Below are positions 15,195 through 24,148 of a stretch of 47,271 bases of DNA, in pieces; the stretch's first letter is position 1, and every line of letters starts with the position of its first letter. The position numbers and the translations under genes were made by a program. Origin of the DNA: Kiloniellaceae bacterium (GTDB lineage Bacteria > Pseudomonadota > Alphaproteobacteria > Kiloniellales > Kiloniellaceae); NCBI GenBank assembly GCA_009377535.1, contig WHTV01000024.1, positions 1-47,271 on the forward strand, read 5' to 3'. Below the pieces are notes generated by a model. It saw only the letters and a program-made list of their open reading frames with translations, was not told the DNA's origin and ran no database searches.

Positions 15195-16585
15195 GATCCC
15201 GCGTCCCGCTGCAGCGGCAGGCGCAGCGCCGCCCGGAACCGGCCATCGGCGGTACGCGAGAACTCAAGCCTGCTGGCGTGCGCTTCGGCGACCGCGTTGA
15301 CGATGGCAAGCCCAAGGCCGGCGTCACGCGCTGACGAGCCGGCGGTGCTGGCGAAACGCCGCCCGCTGTCGGCCCAATGGCAGGTTGGCACTCCAGCACC
15401 GTTATCGGTGACGGCAATCTCGGCCCTGCCTTCGCCAGCGAGGGTCTCGACGGTCAGGCAGACGGGACGTTCGCCGTGCCGAAAGGCGTTGTTCACCAGA
15501 TTCTTGGCTGCCTCCACCAGACTAAAGGCATCGCCCCGAACCTCGACCGGATCGTCGGGAAGATCGAGCCCAAGGTCGCGGCCCATCTCCGGCAGGTCGT
15601 GGTCGGTCTCCTCAGCCACCCGGACGGCGATGGCGCGGAGGTCGAGGCGTTGTTGCTCGACAGCGTCGGCGCGATGGATGATGAGGGCCTGATTGAGAAG
15701 CTGGTCGGCGAGCCGGCTCAGGCCCACCGTGCGCTGGTGGATGCGCCGCGTGATGCTGCGAAGCCGCTCCGGATTCTCCTCTGCGGCTGCCAACTCAGCC
15801 TGTGCGCGCAATGCTGCGATCGGGGTGCGGAGCTGGTGTGTTGCGTCGGCGATCAGGGTCTGCATCACCGTCACCCGCCGCGCCAGCCTGTCCATGAACC
15901 GGTTGATAGCGACGACGATCGTCTCGATCTCCCTGGGGCTCGAGACGTGCAAGGGCGATAGATCCTTTGGGTTGCGGTCCAGGATCGCCCGCTCGATCCG
16001 CCCCAGCGGGCGCAAGGACGAGCGCACGGCGAACACCGTCAGCGCCACCATTGCCAGCCCCGCCGCCACCAAAATCATAAGGGCCTTCGCCGTAATGTCC
16101 CGCGCGAGCGCTTTGCGCGCCCGGGTTGTATGACCGACAACGATGCCGACCTCTCCGCTGTAGGCCCGCTCGGCGAACCGGCGGCGGGTAGCGGCAAGCC
16201 GTACGGTCTCGCCGCCGAACTCAGCGGCATAGAAAACGACATCGTCGGCGCTCTGCGGCGGTCGCGGTACGGCATCGTAGCCGGTAACTGTCTTGCCGTC
16301 GCGATCGAGCACGCGATAGACCACACGGTCCTTCGGCGCCAGCGCCAGCAGCTCGAAGGCCGAGGTCGGCAGATCGACAACGACGCGGCCGGAGGTGACG
16401 GAAACCGAACGGGCGATCTCGAACGCTGCTCCTGCCAACAGCCGGTCGTAGGCCTCGCCCGCCGCCTGCCGGCCGTAAGCGTAGGCGGCGACAGTTATAA
16501 GGAGGCCGCCGGCAGCAAGGATCAGCGTGATGGCGAGGGCGAGGCGCCAGGCGATCGAGGGGGGCCGCGCAGTCCGGCTATTCAT
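15191..16585 (-). CDS. tctE: Sensor histidine kinase, TctE-like
   Basis: From the preferred ATG at 16583-16585 this is a 464-residue inner-membrane kinase. Two transmembrane segments, at about 10-34 and 166-187, bracket a periplasmic sensor domain of about 130 residues, followed by HAMP. The dimerisation helix carries H250 in ADATHQLRTPIAAL. The ATPase domain has N-box KNLVNNAFRHGE, G1 DNGAGVP and G2 GLGLAIV. The start overlaps the end of tctD by eight bases, and its stop overlaps the binding-protein start. TctE-type kinases sense tricarboxylates and control the tctCBA transporter, which is encoded divergently here. The segment between G1 and G2 (CHWADSGRRFAS) departs from the usual F-box pattern. 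Confidence 0.92.
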   Translation of the reverse strand: MNSRTARPPSIAWRLALAITLILAAGGLLITVAAYAYGRQAAGEAYDRLLAGAAFEIARSVSVTSGRVVVDLPTSAFELLALAPKDRVVYRVLDRDGKTVTGYDAVPRPPQSADDVVFYAAEFGGETVRLAATRRRFAERAYSGEVGIVVGHTTRARKALARDITAKALMILVAAGLAMVALTVFAVRSSLRPLGRIERAILDRNPKDLSPLHVSSPREIETIVVAINRFMDRLARRVTVMQTLIADATHQLRTPIAALRAQAELAAAEENPERLRSITRRIHQRTVGLSRLADQLLNQALIIHRADAVEQQRLDLRAIAVRVAEETDHDLPEMGRDLGLDLPDDPVEVRGDAFSLVEAAKNLVNNAFRHGERPVCLTVETLAGEGRAEIAVTDNGAGVPTCHWADSGRRFASTAGSSARDAGLGLAIVNAVAEAHASRLEFSRTADGRFRAALRLPLQRDAGS

Positions 16586-17249
16586 GTCGCTCGAGCTGGT
16601 ATCCAAGGCCCCTGAGCGTGCGGATAGACACGTTCGAGGCCGCGAGCTTGCGCCGGAGCCGCGCGATATAAAGCTCGATCGCGTTGAGGCCGACGTCTGT
16701 TTCCTCAAATGAGAACAGTTTGCCGAACAAGCGGTCTTTCGGGACCACCCGGCCCCGGTTGGCGATCAGGATTTCCAGCAGCCTGAACTCGCGCCGGGTG
16801 AGTGGAAGCGGTGTGCCATTCACGCTCGCCGTCCGTGCGGCGGCGTCGAGGCTTAGATCGCCATACAGGACGACGCCTGAGCGCACTTCGCACTGGCGGC
16901 GGATCAGGGCGCGCGCCCGCGCCTCCAGCTCGCGCAGGTCGAAAGGCTTTGTCAGGTAGTCATCGGCGCCGGTGTCGAGGGCATCGACGCGGTCGTCGAC
17001 GTCAAGCCTGGCGGTGAGGACGAGAACCGGCGTCGGGCAGTGCGCAGCGCGCAAGCCACGCAATACCTCCAGGCCGGAGCCATCCGGCAGCATCAGGTCG
17101 AGAATGATGAGATCATACTCCTGCACGGCAAGGGCATCCTCGGCCGCCTCCCGCGTTGCCATATGATCGACCGCATGCCCGTGGCGGGAGAAGGTGGCAA
17201 CGATAGGCTCGGCCACATCCTCGGTATCCTCGACAAGCAGAATCCGCAT
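16578..17249 (-). CDS. tctD: Response regulator, TctD-like (OmpR family)
   Basis: The protein is 223 residues from ATG 17249, which has GGGGAGGAG just upstream; an in-frame TTG at 17270 is less likely. The receiver domain has the acidic pair in LLVEDTEDV, phospho-acceptor D51 in LIILDLMLPDGSG, the switch Thr in LVLTARLD and the Lys in DDYLTKPFDL. The OmpR winged helix follows, with LPLTRREFRLLEIL and NAIELYIARLRRKL. It is the first gene of the tctD-tctE-binding-protein operon and should bind the 264-base intergenic region shared with tctC to regulate uptake of the tricarboxylate substrate. Confidence 0.94.
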   Translation of the reverse strand: MRILLVEDTEDVAEPIVATFSRHGHAVDHMATREAAEDALAVQEYDLIILDLMLPDGSGLEVLRGLRAAHCPTPVLVLTARLDVDDRVDALDTGADDYLTKPFDLRELEARARALIRRQCEVRSGVVLYGDLSLDAAARTASVNGTPLPLTRREFRLLEILIANRGRVVPKDRLFGKLFSFEETDVGLNAIELYIARLRRKLAASNVSIRTLRGLGYQLERHE

Positions 17250-17513
17250 GTCTTGCTCCTCCCCAGACAAGACACTTCGCCCGCTGCCGGGCCGCCTTTT
17301 CCGTCAGCATGTCGAACAGCAGGCGCAGGATCAACTTGCATCAACCGCTTACCGAAAGCTAGCCTTCGAGACTGGCCCCGGGTCAGCGATCGGGGCGCCG
17401 GCATTCCAACGACAGTTTCGTGACAGGTTCCGGCTGTAGATATCACCGTGGACGAGAAGGGGAGACCAGACCCCAAGTCACCACTACAAGAAACGTCATG
17501 GGAGGAAAACATA

Positions 17514-18506
17514 ATGTCCACGTTCACGCGTGCGAGCCTCGCCGCGGCTATTGTCGCGTCCACAGTCTGTCTCGCGGGCGGCCCCACGGCCGCTTTCGAG
17601 CCGAAAAACGTCGAGTGCATCGCACCCGCCAATCCGGGCGGTGGCTGGGATTTCACCTGCCGCCAGGCCGGCAAGGCGCTCTATGAGATGGGCAAGACCC
17701 CTGGCCCGGTGCAGGTGTCCAACAAGGCCGGCGGCGGCGGCGCGGTCGCCTATGCCGAGGTGGTCAGCAAGCGCAACAGTGAGAACAACCTGATCGTCGC
17801 CGCTTCGACGGCCACCACCACGCGGCTCGCGCAGGGCCAATTCGCCGGCCTGACCGCCGACCAGGTGCGCTGGCTCGGCGCGCTGGGTGCCGACTACGGC
17901 GTCATCGGCGTCGCCAAGGACAGCCCTTACAAGTCCCTCGGCGACCTTATGACCGTGCTCAAGGAGGATCCGGGCAAGGTATCGATCGCCGGCGGCAGTG
18001 CCGTCGGCGGCTGGGACCATCTGAAGGTCCTTATCGCGGCGAAGGCCGCCGGCATCGATGACGTGCGGACCATCAAGTACATTGCCTATCAGGGCGGCGG
18101 CGAGGCGGTGACGCAGTTGGTCGGCGGCCACGTTCAGGCCTTCACAGGCGACATTTCCGAGGCGCTGGGCTTCATGGAGTCCGGCGATCTGCGCGTGCTC
18201 GCGGTGCTGGCCCCGGAGCGTCTGCCGGGCAATCTCGCTGACATACCGACCGCCAAGGAGCAGGGCATCGACGCCGTGGGCGCCAACTGGCGCGGCTTCT
18301 ATGGACCGGGCGGCATGACGGACGAGGCCTACGAGTACTGGTCCCAGGCTTTTGAAGAGCTCTACGCGTCCGACGCTTGGCAGAAGATCATGGCGGACAA
18401 TGGCGTCATGCCATTCGGCCTCTCCGGCCCGGAACTGCAGAGTTTCGTGGACGAGCAGATCATCGAGATTCAGGAAATCTCGCGGGAAATCGGGCTGATC
18501 AAGTGA
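17514..18506 (+). CDS. tctC: Tripartite tricarboxylate transporter, periplasmic binding protein
   Basis: This 330-residue extracytoplasmic receptor (Bug/TctC family) delivers its substrate to the TctAB membrane subunits. The ATG at 17514 with GGAGG at 17501-17505 is the right start. An N-terminal signal peptide (ASLAAAIVASTVCLAGGP, cleavage near 27) leads into CIAPANPGGGWDFTCR, the family's ligand-loop signature. AGGSAVGGWDHLKV and NWRGFYGPGG follow. The upstream frame could be extended to 17448, but it contains no signal-peptide logic. Its stop overlaps the tctB start (GTGA). The divergent tctDE genes probably regulate it. The ligand is likely citrate or a related carboxylate. Confidence 0.95.
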   Translation: MSTFTRASLAAAIVASTVCLAGGPTAAFEPKNVECIAPANPGGGWDFTCRQAGKALYEMGKTPGPVQVSNKAGGGGAVAYAEVVSKRNSENNLIVAASTATTTRLAQGQFAGLTADQVRWLGALGADYGVIGVAKDSPYKSLGDLMTVLKEDPGKVSIAGGSAVGGWDHLKVLIAAKAAGIDDVRTIKYIAYQGGGEAVTQLVGGHVQAFTGDISEALGFMESGDLRVLAVLAPERLPGNLADIPTAKEQGIDAVGANWRGFYGPGGMTDEAYEYWSQAFEELYASDAWQKIMADNGVMPFGLSGPELQSFVDEQIIEIQEISREIGLIK

Positions 18507-18939
18507 TCAAGACGGACCGCATCCTCGGTGCGGTCGGCCTGCTCCTTGGGGGCGCGCTCATCTGGGGCGCCACCCTCATCGAGACGGGGTTCATCATGGA
18601 CGCCCTCGGGCCGAAGACCTTCCCCATCATCATCGGCAGCGTGCTTGTGCTCGGCGCCGGCTACGTGCTGGTGCGGCCGGACCCGGAGCCGGCGTGGCCG
18701 GCGCTCGGCGGAGCATTCGAGATCGTCGGGGCGATCGCCGTGCTGGTCGGCTACGCCCTCGCGCTGGAGCCCGTCGGCTTCGTCATCTCGACGGCCGTGG
18801 CGGCGGCGCTGCTGAGCTGGCGGCTCGGCAGCGCACCGCTCTGGGGGGCGGTCTCCGGCATCGCATCTCGCTCGGCATCTACGTCGTCTTCCACCTGGTT
18901 CTCGGCCTTTCTTTGGCCAGAGGCCCCCTGGGGATCTGA
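18503..18939 (+). CDS. tctB: Tripartite tricarboxylate transporter small membrane subunit, frameshifted
   Basis: TctB is the small four-helix subunit that supports TctA. The frame opens at GTG 18503, overlapping the tctC stop, and encodes three hydrophobic segments (ILGAVGLLLGGALIWGATLI, FPIIIGSVLVLGAGYVLV, IVGAIAVLVGYALAL). After WGAVSGIA near 18864 the original frame becomes Ser/Arg-rich and runs on into tctA to a stop at 18988. The plus-one register instead reads ISLGIYVVFHLVLGLSLARG and stops at 18939, three bases before tctA. This is the expected TctB ending. One missing base between 18864 and 18865 explains it. Repaired, the protein would be 145 residues. This may be a real mutation or a sequence error. 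Confidence 0.88.
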
Positions 18940-18942
18940 TCC

Positions 18943-20469
18943 TTGGAGATCTTCGACTCGCTCATCCAGGGTTTCGCGGTTGCGCTGACCTTCCAAAACC
19001 TCGGCCTGGCCCTGCTCGGCTGCTTCCTCGGCACCATCATCGGCGCCATGCCGGGGCTGGGCCCCTCCAACGGCGTGGCCATCCTCATCCCGCTGGCCTT
19101 CTCGCTCGGGCTGCCGGCGACGCCGGCACTGATCCTGCTGACCAGCGTCTACTACGGCGCCATGTACGGCGGGCGGATCTCCAGCATTCTGCTCAACATC
19201 CCCGGCGACGAGCCGGCGCTGATGACGACGCTCGACGGCTACCCGATGGCCAAGCAGGGCCGCGCCGGCGAAGCCCTGGCGCTGTCCGGCCTGGCCTCCT
19301 TCGTCGGCAGCTTCGTCGCCACCATCGGCGTCGCGCTCTTCGCGCCTCTGCTGGTCAAGTTGGCCCTGCTGTTCGGACCGGCGGAGTATTTCGCCCTCTT
19401 CACCCTGGCTTTCGCCACCCTGGGCGGCGTCTCCAGCAAGAACCAGGCGAAGGCGGCCATGGCGGCCGCGCTCGGACTCGGCATCGCGATGATCGGCATC
19501 GACGGCTCGACCGGCGCGCAGCGCTTCACCTTCGGCGAGATCCACCTGCTCGACGGCATCGACTTCCTGGTCGCCATCGTCGGCCTCTTCGCGATTTCCG
19601 AGGTGTTGCTCTTCATGGAGCACAAGGGCGTGGACTCTTCGATCGGCACCAAGCTCGACCGCATCACCATCCCGCTGGCGACCCTGAAACGCAGCATCGG
19701 CGCCATGGCGCGCGGCACCGGCATCGGCTTCGTCGCCGGCGTGCTGCCGGGCGCCGGCGCTTCGCTCGGCAGCTTCGTCGCTTATACGGTCGAGAAGCGG
19801 GTATCCGACCGGGACGGCACCTTCGGCAAGGGCGACGTGCGCGGCTTGGCGGCGCCGGAGGCGGGCAACAACGCCTCGGCCGGCGGCGCGCTCATCCCCA
19901 TGCTGTCGCTGGGCGTGCCGGGCTCCGGTACCACGGCGGTGCTGCTCGCCATGCTGCTCACTCTCAACATCACGCCCGGGCCCTTGCTCTTCACCAAGAA
20001 TCCCGACGTGGTCTGGGGCCTGATCGCGGCCCTCTTCATCGCCAACTTCATGCTGCTGCTGATGAACATCCCGCTGGTCGGGCTGTTCGCGCGGGTGCTG
20101 CAGGTGCCGGCGCGCATCCTCATGCCGGCAGTCGCCATGATCAGCTTCGTCGGCATCTACGGCATCTCCGGCAGCACCTTCGAGCTGCTGCTCATGGTCG
20201 GCTTCGGCGTCGCGGGGTATGTGCTGCGCAAGCTGGAGGTGCCGCTAGTGCCGGTCATCCTCGGCATTCTGCTCGGCAACCAGATGGAGGACAACCTGCG
20301 GCGCGCCCTGCAGATTTCGAACGGCGACTGGGGCATCCTCTGGGCCAGCCCGCTCGCCATCGGGCTGTGGACCTTCGCCATCGTCGGCTTCGTCGCGCCG
20401 ATGATCGTCGGTCGCCTGGTGCGGCCGCGCGTGCCGGCGGCGCTCGCCGAGACCGCCGATCCGGACTGA
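18943..20469 (+). CDS. tctA: Tripartite tricarboxylate transporter large permease subunit
   Basis: This 508-residue inner-membrane protein has about twelve hydrophobic segments and forms the translocation pore of a proton/sodium-driven tricarboxylate transporter. The hallmark N-terminal region is present: GCFLGTIIGAMPGLGPSNGV, then SVYYGAMYGGRISSILLNIP with GDEPALMTTLDGY. The repeat-related GVLPGAGASLGSFVAY and PEAGNNASAGGALIPML occur in the second half. The start is a TTG at 18943 (MEIFDSLIQGF), which matches the usual TctA N-terminus and follows the true tctB stop by three bases. It needs TctC for substrate delivery. Confidence 0.96.
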   Translation: MEIFDSLIQGFAVALTFQNLGLALLGCFLGTIIGAMPGLGPSNGVAILIPLAFSLGLPATPALILLTSVYYGAMYGGRISSILLNIPGDEPALMTTLDGYPMAKQGRAGEALALSGLASFVGSFVATIGVALFAPLLVKLALLFGPAEYFALFTLAFATLGGVSSKNQAKAAMAAALGLGIAMIGIDGSTGAQRFTFGEIHLLDGIDFLVAIVGLFAISEVLLFMEHKGVDSSIGTKLDRITIPLATLKRSIGAMARGTGIGFVAGVLPGAGASLGSFVAYTVEKRVSDRDGTFGKGDVRGLAAPEAGNNASAGGALIPMLSLGVPGSGTTAVLLAMLLTLNITPGPLLFTKNPDVVWGLIAALFIANFMLLLMNIPLVGLFARVLQVPARILMPAVAMISFVGIYGISGSTFELLLMVGFGVAGYVLRKLEVPLVPVILGILLGNQMEDNLRRALQISNGDWGILWASPLAIGLWTFAIVGFVAPMIVGRLVRPRVPAALAETADPD

Positions 20470-20565
20470 AAATCCCGCGCTTCTCGGGCAGAATCCGCTA
20501 TCAATCCAGCCGGGCGGCGATTCGGCGCCGCGCCGCCGGCCGACTTTGTGGGGAGACTTTGCCGC

Positions 20566-21132
20566 ATGCAGGTGACCAGCCTTGCGATTCCGGAGGTTCG
20601 CCTGATCGCGCCGGTGAAGCACGGCGACCATCGCGGCTTCTTTTCGGAGACCTACAGCAAGCAGGCCTTCGCGGCGGCGGGCATTGCGGCCGACTTCGTG
20701 CAGGACAACCACTCGCTGTCGGGCGAGGCGGGCACGCTGCGCGGCCTGCACTTCCAGGTGCCGCCGCGGGTCCAGGCAAAGCTGCTGCGGGTGGTGCGCG
20801 GCGCCGTCTTCGACGTGGCGGTTGACCTGCGCTGGGGCTCGCCGAGCTACGGGCGCCACGTCAGCGCCGTGATCTCGGCCGCGGCCTGGAACCAGATCTT
20901 CGTTCCGGTCGGATTCGCGCACGGCTTCTGCACCCTGGAGCCGGGCACCGAGGTGCTCTACAAGGTGAGCGAGTTCTATGCGCCGGAAGCCGAGCAGGGC
21001 CTCGCGTGGAACGACCCGGACCTCGCCATCGACTGGCCCGCGGGGGCCGGCGCGGTGCTTTCCGAGCGCGACCGCGGCTGGCCGCGGCTAAAAGATTTAT
21101 CAAGGGTTTTCCTATATGACCAAGGGCGTTAG
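20566..21132 (+). CDS. rmlC: dTDP-4-dehydrorhamnose 3,5-epimerase
   Basis: RmlC catalyses the third step of dTDP-L-rhamnose synthesis. The 188-residue cupin has DHRGFFSETY (catalytic His region), QDNHSLSGEAGTLRGLHFQ, VRGAVFDVAVDLR and GFAHGFCTLEPGTEVLYKVS, all diagnostic. ATG 20566 is preferred, with GGGGAG upstream. It is the first of four contiguous rhamnose genes in the order C-B-D-A, which share a strand and tight spacing. The product feeds O-antigen, capsule or glycolipid synthesis; no glycosyltransferase is adjacent. Confidence 0.96.
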   Translation: MQVTSLAIPEVRLIAPVKHGDHRGFFSETYSKQAFAAAGIAADFVQDNHSLSGEAGTLRGLHFQVPPRVQAKLLRVVRGAVFDVAVDLRWGSPSYGRHVSAVISAAAWNQIFVPVGFAHGFCTLEPGTEVLYKVSEFYAPEAEQGLAWNDPDLAIDWPAGAGAVLSERDRGWPRLKDLSRVFLYDQGR

Positions 21133-21165
21133 CGCGGCTTTTCAAGCCAAAGTGGGAGCCCGGCC

Positions 21166-22248
21166 ATGAAGATCCTGGTCACCGGCGGCGCCGGCTTCAT
21201 CGGTTCGGCGGTCATCCGCCACCTGCTCCAAGAGGGCGAGGCGGAGGTGGTCAACGTAGACAAGCTGACCTACGCGGCGACGCCGGAGGCCCTGGAAGAG
21301 GCGGCGGAGAACCCACGCTACGCCTTTGCCAAGATCGACATCTGCGACGGGCCGGCGCTGCGCGACGTCTTCGCCGAGCAGCGTCCCGATGCCGTGATGC
21401 ACCTGGCAGCGGAATCCCACGTCGACCGTTCCATCGACGATGCGGCCGACTTCATCCAGACCAACGTGGTCGGCACCTACCGCCTGCTGGAGACCGCCAC
21501 CGCCTGGTGGCAGGAACTGGAGGGCGCGGCGCAGCGTGATTTCCGCTTCCACCACATCTCCACCGACGAGGTCTTCGGGGCCCTCGGCGCCGAGGGGCAG
21601 TTCACCGAGGAAACGCCCTACCGGCCCAATTCACCCTATTCGGCGAGCAAGGCGGCCTCCGATCATTTCGTGCGCGCCTGGCACCACACCTACGGCCTGC
21701 CGGTGGTGACCAGCAATTGCTCCAACAACTACGGGCCCTATCAGTTTCCCGAGAAGCTGATCCCGCTGATGATCATCTCCGCGCTGGAAGGCAGGCCGCT
21801 GCCGGTCTACGGCAAGGGGGAGAACGTGCGCGACTGGCTGCACGTGGAAGACCACGCCCGCGCCCTGGTCGCGGTCCTCACGCAGGGCCGCCGCGGCGAG
21901 ACCTACAACGTCGGCGGCGACAGCGAGCTGCGCAACCTCGACGTGGTCGGCATGATCTGCGATCTGGTCGACGAGCTGCGCCCGCGCCCAGAGACAGGCG
22001 GCAGCGGCGGCACGCGACGCGACCTCATCGCTTTCGTGGCGGACCGGCCGGGCCACGATCTGCGCTATGCGGTGGACGCCTCCAAGATCAAGCAGGAGCT
22101 GGGCTGGGCGCCGCGGGAGAGCTTCGCCTCCGGCCTCAGGAAGACCGTGGCCTGGTACCTCGACAACGAGGGCTGGTGGCGGACGATCCTGGCCGGACGC
22201 TATCGGGGCGGGCGCCTCGGCGTCGCGAAGGCCCAGAAAGCCCTCTAG
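21166..22248 (+). CDS. rmlB: dTDP-glucose 4,6-dehydratase
   Basis: RmlB makes dTDP-4-keto-6-deoxyglucose from dTDP-glucose using bound NAD+. The 360-residue extended short-chain dehydrogenase has the nucleotide loop [10 protein letters not shown] at residues 7-16 and HISTDEVFG, which carries the Asp/Glu acid-base pair. It also has [10 protein letters not shown] with the catalytic Tyr and Lys, [18 protein letters not shown] and [13 protein letters not shown]. It starts 33 bases after rmlC with GGGAGC upstream, and its stop abuts the rmlD ATG directly. Confidence 0.97.
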   Translation: MKILVTGGAGFIGSAVIRHLLQEGEAEVVNVDKLTYAATPEALEEAAENPRYAFAKIDICDGPALRDVFAEQRPDAVMHLAAESHVDRSIDDAADFIQTNVVGTYRLLETATAWWQELEGAAQRDFRFHHISTDEVFGALGAEGQFTEETPYRPNSPYSASKAASDHFVRAWHHTYGLPVVTSNCSNNYGPYQFPEKLIPLMIISALEGRPLPVYGKGENVRDWLHVEDHARALVAVLTQGRRGETYNVGGDSELRNLDVVGMICDLVDELRPRPETGGSGGTRRDLIAFVADRPGHDLRYAVDASKIKQELGWAPRESFASGLRKTVAWYLDNEGWWRTILAGRYRGGRLGVAKAQKAL

Positions 22249-23142
22249 ATGCTAGCGGACCCCGACAGGCCGCTGCTGCTGCTCGGCTGCGACGGGCAGG
22301 TCGGCCGGGAAGTCCGCCGCTTGGCGGATGCCCGCGGCCTGCCGATTGCGGCGCTTGCGCGCGGCCAGCTCGACATCACGCAGCGCCTGGAGGTGATGGA
22401 GGCCGTCGGCCGCGGCTACGGCGTGGTGGTGAACGCCGCCGCCTACACCGCGGTAGACCGGGCCGAGAGCGAGGCGGCCAAGGCGATGGCCGTGAACCGC
22501 GACGGCGCCGGCCATATCGCCGAGGCCTGCCAGGCGAGCGGCGCGGCGCTCATCCACCTCTCCACCGACTACGTCTTCGACGGCGCCAAGGGTGTCCCTT
22601 ACCGCGAGGACGATTCCGTCCACCCGCTGAACGTCTACGGCAGCAGCAAGCAGGCCGGCGAGGCGGCGGTGCGGGCGGTCTGCGCCGGGCACGTCATCCT
22701 GCGCACCTCCTGGGTCTTCGGCGCCGCTGGCGCCAACTTCGTGAAGACCATGCTGCGCCTCGGCAGCGAGCGTGCGGAGCTCTCCGTCGTCGCCGACCAG
22801 TTCGGCTGCCCGACGCCGGCAGCCGCGCTCGCTGAAGCGGTGCTCGCGGTGGCCGAGCGCCTGGACCCGGGAGTCTATGGCACCTATCACTGCGCCGGGG
22901 CCGAGCGGACCTCGTGGTACGACTTCGCCGGGGCGATCTTCGCCGGCCAGCAGGCGCTCACCGGCCGCGCCGGCCCCGAGTTGCGGCCCATCGCCACCGC
23001 GGACTATCCGACCGCGGCCCGGCGGCCGGTCGATTCCACGTTGGATTCCAGCTTGTTTCAAGCGACCTTCGGGCTGGGTCCGATCGACTGGCGAGGCGGT
23101 CTCATTGAACTGCTGCGGACGCTGCTGGCGGCGCGGACATAG
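22249..23142 (+). CDS. rmlD: dTDP-4-dehydrorhamnose reductase
   Basis: RmlD performs the final NAD(P)H-dependent reduction to dTDP-L-rhamnose. The 297-residue SDR-fold protein has LLLGCDGQVGREV as the nucleotide loop, HLSTDYVFDG, and YGSSKQAGE with the catalytic Tyr-x-x-x-Lys. RTSWVFGAAGANFVKTML and QFGCPTPA follow. The first loop has GCDGQVG, with Cys in place of the more common Asn/Gly. The ATG immediately follows the rmlB stop, so the two are translationally coupled. Confidence 0.96.
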   Translation: MLADPDRPLLLLGCDGQVGREVRRLADARGLPIAALARGQLDITQRLEVMEAVGRGYGVVVNAAAYTAVDRAESEAAKAMAVNRDGAGHIAEACQASGAALIHLSTDYVFDGAKGVPYREDDSVHPLNVYGSSKQAGEAAVRAVCAGHVILRTSWVFGAAGANFVKTMLRLGSERAELSVVADQFGCPTPAAALAEAVLAVAERLDPGVYGTYHCAGAERTSWYDFAGAIFAGQQALTGRAGPELRPIATADYPTAARRPVDSTLDSSLFQATFGLGPIDWRGGLIELLRTLLAART

Positions 23143-23151
23143 AGGGGGAAG

Positions 23152-24024
23152 ATGAAAGGTCTCATTCTGGCGGGGGGCGCGGGCACGCGCCTGCACCCGG
23201 TCACCCTGGCGGTCAGCAAGCAGCTGCTGCCGGTCTACGACAAGCCGATGATCTACTATCCGCTGTCGGTGCTGATGATGGCCGGGATCCGCGACATTCT
23301 GATCATCACCACGCCGCATGATGCCCCGCTGTTCCACAACCTGCTGGGCGACGGCGGCCGCTGGGGCCTGAACCTCAGCTTCGCGGTGCAGCCGCAGCCG
23401 GGAGGCCTGGCCCAGGCCTTCCTCATCGGCCGCGACTTCATCGCCGGCGACAAATGCAGCCTGATCCTCGGCGACAACATCTTCTATGGCCAGGGCCTGC
23501 AGGAGGTGGTGATGCGCGCGGCAGGGCTGCAGCGCGGCGCCACCGTCTTCGGCTACCAGGTCTCCGATCCGCAGCGTTACGGCGTGGTCGGGTTCGACGC
23601 GGCGGGCCAGGCGGTCAGCCTGGAGGAGAAGCCGCGCCAGCCGAAATCGCGCTTCGCCGTCACCGGGCTCTATTTTTACGACGAGCAGGTGGTGGATATC
23701 GCCGCCGACCTGCAGCCCTCGGCGCGCGGCGAGCTCGAGATCACCGACCTCAACCGCCGTTATCTGGAGGCCGGGCAGCTGAAGGTGGAACGTCTGGGCC
23801 GCGGCTACGCCTGGCTCGACACCGGCACCCACGACAGCCTGATCGACGCCGCTCAGTTCGTGCAGACCATCGAGCACCGTCAGGGGCTCAAGATCGCCTG
23901 CGTCGAGGAGGTCGCCTGGCGCAAGGGCTTCATCACGACCGAGGACCTGTGCCGCCTGGCCGAGCCGCTGCGCAAGAACGACTACGGCGACTACCTGCTG
24001 CGCATCGCCGAAGGCCTCGCCTGA
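23152..24024 (+). CDS. rmlA: Glucose-1-phosphate thymidylyltransferase
   Basis: RmlA starts the dTDP-rhamnose pathway by joining dTTP and glucose-1-phosphate. The 290-residue enzyme has the nucleotidyltransferase signature [11 protein letters not shown], followed by [17 protein letters not shown]. It also has [10 protein letters not shown] with a metal-binding Asp, EEKPRQPKS, and [10 protein letters not shown] near the C-terminus. It begins nine bases after rmlD with GAGGGGGAAG as ribosome site. It closes the rmlCBDA operon. Confidence 0.97.
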   Translation: MKGLILAGGAGTRLHPVTLAVSKQLLPVYDKPMIYYPLSVLMMAGIRDILIITTPHDAPLFHNLLGDGGRWGLNLSFAVQPQPGGLAQAFLIGRDFIAGDKCSLILGDNIFYGQGLQEVVMRAAGLQRGATVFGYQVSDPQRYGVVGFDAAGQAVSLEEKPRQPKSRFAVTGLYFYDEQVVDIAADLQPSARGELEITDLNRRYLEAGQLKVERLGRGYAWLDTGTHDSLIDAAQFVQTIEHRQGLKIACVEEVAWRKGFITTEDLCRLAEPLRKNDYGDYLLRIAEGLA

Positions 24025-24148
24025 GCGGCCGCGGTGCTGGGGAACGCTTGTGCGTGCTTCCTAGTACAGCATCGTTTCCGATCCTCCTTCGGAACTGCGC
24101 GGCGGGACCCGCGTTCAACCTGCGGACGCCCTAACACGGAGGCAAGTC

